From NCBI RefSeq assembly GCF_000813745.1, contig NZ_JWLC01000001.1, forward strand, positions 62,001 through 126,000: DNA of 64,000 bases, read 5' to 3'. Source of the DNA: Leisingera sp. ANG-M1 (GTDB taxonomy: Bacteria; Pseudomonadota; Alphaproteobacteria; Rhodobacterales; Rhodobacteraceae). A program made the translations under genes and the position numbers. Positions 62,316 through 64,000 of the stretch are shown piece after piece; positions within the stretch are counted from its first letter, which is position 1, and every line of letters begins with the position of its first letter. The notes under the pieces are model-generated. The model saw only the letters and a list, made by a program, of their open reading frames with translations, was not told where the DNA came from and did not search any database.

Positions 62316-63746
62316 ATGCGCAAGGCCGCAGCGGCACTCTTGTTGCTGGGCCTGGCAACGGCCCAGCCTCACGCACAGGAACCAGCCAGGCAGCAACTGC
62401 ATCTGTCCCTCCAGCAGGGGCAGGTTATGGCTGCGCATGCGCTGAACTCCGGCAACCCGCAGCTGGCGTTGCGGATCACAAACGCTTTGCTGCAAGCAGA
62501 TCGCAAAAATCACTCCGCTTGGCATCTTCAAGCGGCAGCCCACGCCCAAACCGGCAACCCTGGCCAAGGCCGAAAATCCGCAGCCCGCGCCTTTCGCTTT
62601 GCACAAGATGATGGGTCAAAATACCAGATGGCGCAGCTTGCCTCCCGCCTGGCATTTCAGGGCGGCAGCCCGACACTGTCGCAATACTGGCTGCGCAGAA
62701 CCGCCATCTATGCGCCGGATGACAAGGCTGAGAAGCTGATCGCCAAAGACTACGAGACTTTGCGGCGCATCAACCCCTGGGCGTTCCGGCTCAGCGGCGG
62801 GGTTAAGCCCTCCAGCAATGTGAACAACGGATCTGATACCTCAATCTCAATCATTGACGGCGTGCCGGAAACCGGCTCCTTGCTTAACCCCCGCTCAATT
62901 GCGCTGTCCGGCCTAGTATCAACGATCGACACCAGCCTCGGCCGGCGCCTCAGGCAAAGCAGTACAAGCGAAACACGCCTCAGCGGGCGGCTCCACCTCC
63001 AGCGGGTTGCGCTTTCTCCCAGCGCCAAGAGCGAGGCCGCGGCAATTGTGGCCGCCCGTCCGGGCTTGCCCATGCCCCGCAATTCCGATTTTGCTTCAAC
63101 TTACGCGGAACTCTCGCTCAGCCACGCCTTTGCTACTGGCGCGCCAGGCTCCGGCGGCTCGGCCCGCCTGGCCCTAACAGCAGCGACATCATGGTATGGC
63201 GGAGAAAAAAGCTATGACCTGATAAAATCCTCTGCCAGCCGCAGCTGGCAGCTTTCCCAGTCCAATCGGATATCCATTTTTGGCAGCGCCGAAGACCGGC
63301 TCAACCCGCGCAGCGCCGGCTATGACGCAAATGTTTATAGCCTCGGCGCATCCTTTAGCCGCACATTGTTTGGCGGCAATGTGCTCAATTTCACCCTGGG
63401 CCTGCGGGACAACAGGTCAAAGTTCGTGAACACTACGTATAAGACGGCGACCTTCCGTATCGGCTATGACTTCGAAAAACCCTTTGGCCCGGCCAAAGTC
63501 AGCAGCGGATTGATTTTGGGGCAGTCGGAATATTCTGCTTTCCTCAACCCTATCGAGGGGGCTCTGCTGCCAAAAGGCCGCCAGGACCAATCCCTTTATG
63601 CTGATCTGAATCTATTTTTTGAGGATTATGACTATGCCGGCTTTGCTCCTATGATGCGGGTCAGAGCCGGAAAACGGATGTCAAACCTAAGCCTGTATGC
63701 CGGCACCGAATTCTCCGTCTCCCTTGGCATTGAATCAAAATTCTGA
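62316..63746 (+). CDS. Slam-type (DUF560) surface lipoprotein assembly modulator
   Basis: 476 residues. Signal peptide (AAAALLLLGLATAQPHA), a TPR-like helical domain to ~140 (NSGNPQLALRITNALLQADRK), then a beta-barrel with alternating hydrophobic strands, and an outer-membrane C-terminal Phe (SVSLGIESKF). The TPR-plus-14-strand layout and FRLSGGVKPSSNVNNGSD at the barrel start are those of Slam/DUF560 proteins, which move lipoproteins to the cell surface. Adjacent to its likely lipoprotein cargo. Confidence 0.8.
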   Translation: MRKAAAALLLLGLATAQPHAQEPARQQLHLSLQQGQVMAAHALNSGNPQLALRITNALLQADRKNHSAWHLQAAAHAQTGNPGQGRKSAARAFRFAQDDGSKYQMAQLASRLAFQGGSPTLSQYWLRRTAIYAPDDKAEKLIAKDYETLRRINPWAFRLSGGVKPSSNVNNGSDTSISIIDGVPETGSLLNPRSIALSGLVSTIDTSLGRRLRQSSTSETRLSGRLHLQRVALSPSAKSEAAAIVAARPGLPMPRNSDFASTYAELSLSHAFATGAPGSGGSARLALTAATSWYGGEKSYDLIKSSASRSWQLSQSNRISIFGSAEDRLNPRSAGYDANVYSLGASFSRTLFGGNVLNFTLGLRDNRSKFVNTTYKTATFRIGYDFEKPFGPAKVSSGLILGQSEYSAFLNPIEGALLPKGRQDQSLYADLNLFFEDYDYAGFAPMMRVRAGKRMSNLSLYAGTEFSVSLGIESKF

Positions 63747-63821
63747 GAGCACACCTGCGCTTTTGCTGGCCTTCACGCCCTGCCCCGCTAAAGTCCCTGC
63801 GAACACAGACAGGAGACTGCC

Positions 63822-64000
63822 ATGCCCCTCACCTACCTGCACACCATGGTCCGGGTAAAAGACCTGGAGAAATCCATGGCTTTCTATGAGCTTCTGGGCC
63901 TCAAGCAGACCCGCCGCTGGGATTATGAGGCGGGCCGCTTCTCTCTGGTGTTCATGGCGCCGCCGGGCCAGGAGGAAACGCCGCTGGAGCTGACCTGGAA
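63822..64000 (+). CDS. gloA: Lactoylglutathione lyase (glyoxalase I), 5' part
   Basis: The window ends inside this gene; 59 residues are visible from the ATG at 63822 (AGGAG 7 bases before). MPLTYLHTMVRVKDLEKSMAFYELLGLKQ and the metal-site start H7 of the glyoxalase I family are clear. It detoxifies methylglyoxal as the glutathione hemithioacetal. Confidence 0.85.
   Translation, partial: MPLTYLHTMVRVKDLEKSMAFYELLGLKQTRRWDYEAGRFSLVFMAPPGQEETPLELTW

Overview
The window is GC-rich bacterial DNA. Its gene set (PutA with divergent PutR, PhaR/PhaP/PhaC/PhaZ, MetR/MetF, an AYRGAGR-type CoxL homologue, many short overlapping operons) points to an alphaproteobacterium of the order Rhodobacterales. 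The Roseobacter group (Leisingera/Phaeobacter/Ruegeria-like) is the best guess. That placement is inference from gene content and protein style, not from a marker search.

Layout. Bases 1-3816 are one end of an integrated element: phage-type recombination genes (a truncated YqaJ-like exonuclease tail, a DUF1367/NinB-like protein, a Ref-like HNH protein), an AlpA/excisionase-like protein and a tyrosine recombinase, ending at a tRNA-Leu(TAA) that is the likely attachment site. Bases 3.9-24.9 kb are mostly chromosomal housekeeping and catabolism: putR/putA, a rhomboid protease, a GFA-family protein, a membrane-anchored C13 (legumain-like) peptidase, suhB, an NADP-dependent reductase, metR/metF, thioesterase and DUF genes, a DUF2235 hydrolase overlapping an orphan molybdenum hydroxylase large subunit, an ornithine decarboxylase with a divergent Lrp regulator, and a LysR / fatty-acid-hydroxylase / PanB-like set.

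Bases 25.9-41.4 kb hold a 370-base gap with an inverted repeat pair, valS with an unusual internal segment, a TerB-TerB-PhnD-like operon, a complete amino-acid-type ABC transporter (ATPase, binding protein, two permeases), two glutamine-synthetase-like ligases around a class I amidotransferase, a PuuB-like oxidase and a DegT-family aminotransferase. The last group looks like gamma-glutamyl amine or polyamine catabolism fed by the transporter. Bases 42.4-49.8 kb hold the polyhydroxybutyrate genes. phaR is separated from phaP/phaC/phaZ by an epimerase and an adenylate cyclase. CTGC-N3-GCAG sites fitting PhaR lie upstream of phaP and between phaC and phaZ, and a CRP-like site precedes the cyclase.

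Bases 50-64 kb hold hydrolases, a DUF4105 protein, thrS, a four-gene bufferin-type RiPP operon (DUF2282 precursor, MNIO/DUF692 enzyme, DUF2063 partner, DoxX protein) with a hairpin between precursor and enzymes, small membrane and ArsC-like proteins, a cold-shock gene, thyA-folA, and a pair made of a surface lipoprotein and a Slam-type (DUF560) outer-membrane translocator. The window ends inside a glyoxalase I gene. The most system-like regions are the bufferin operon (about 55.9-58.6 kb) and the lipoprotein/Slam pair (61.4-63.7 kb).
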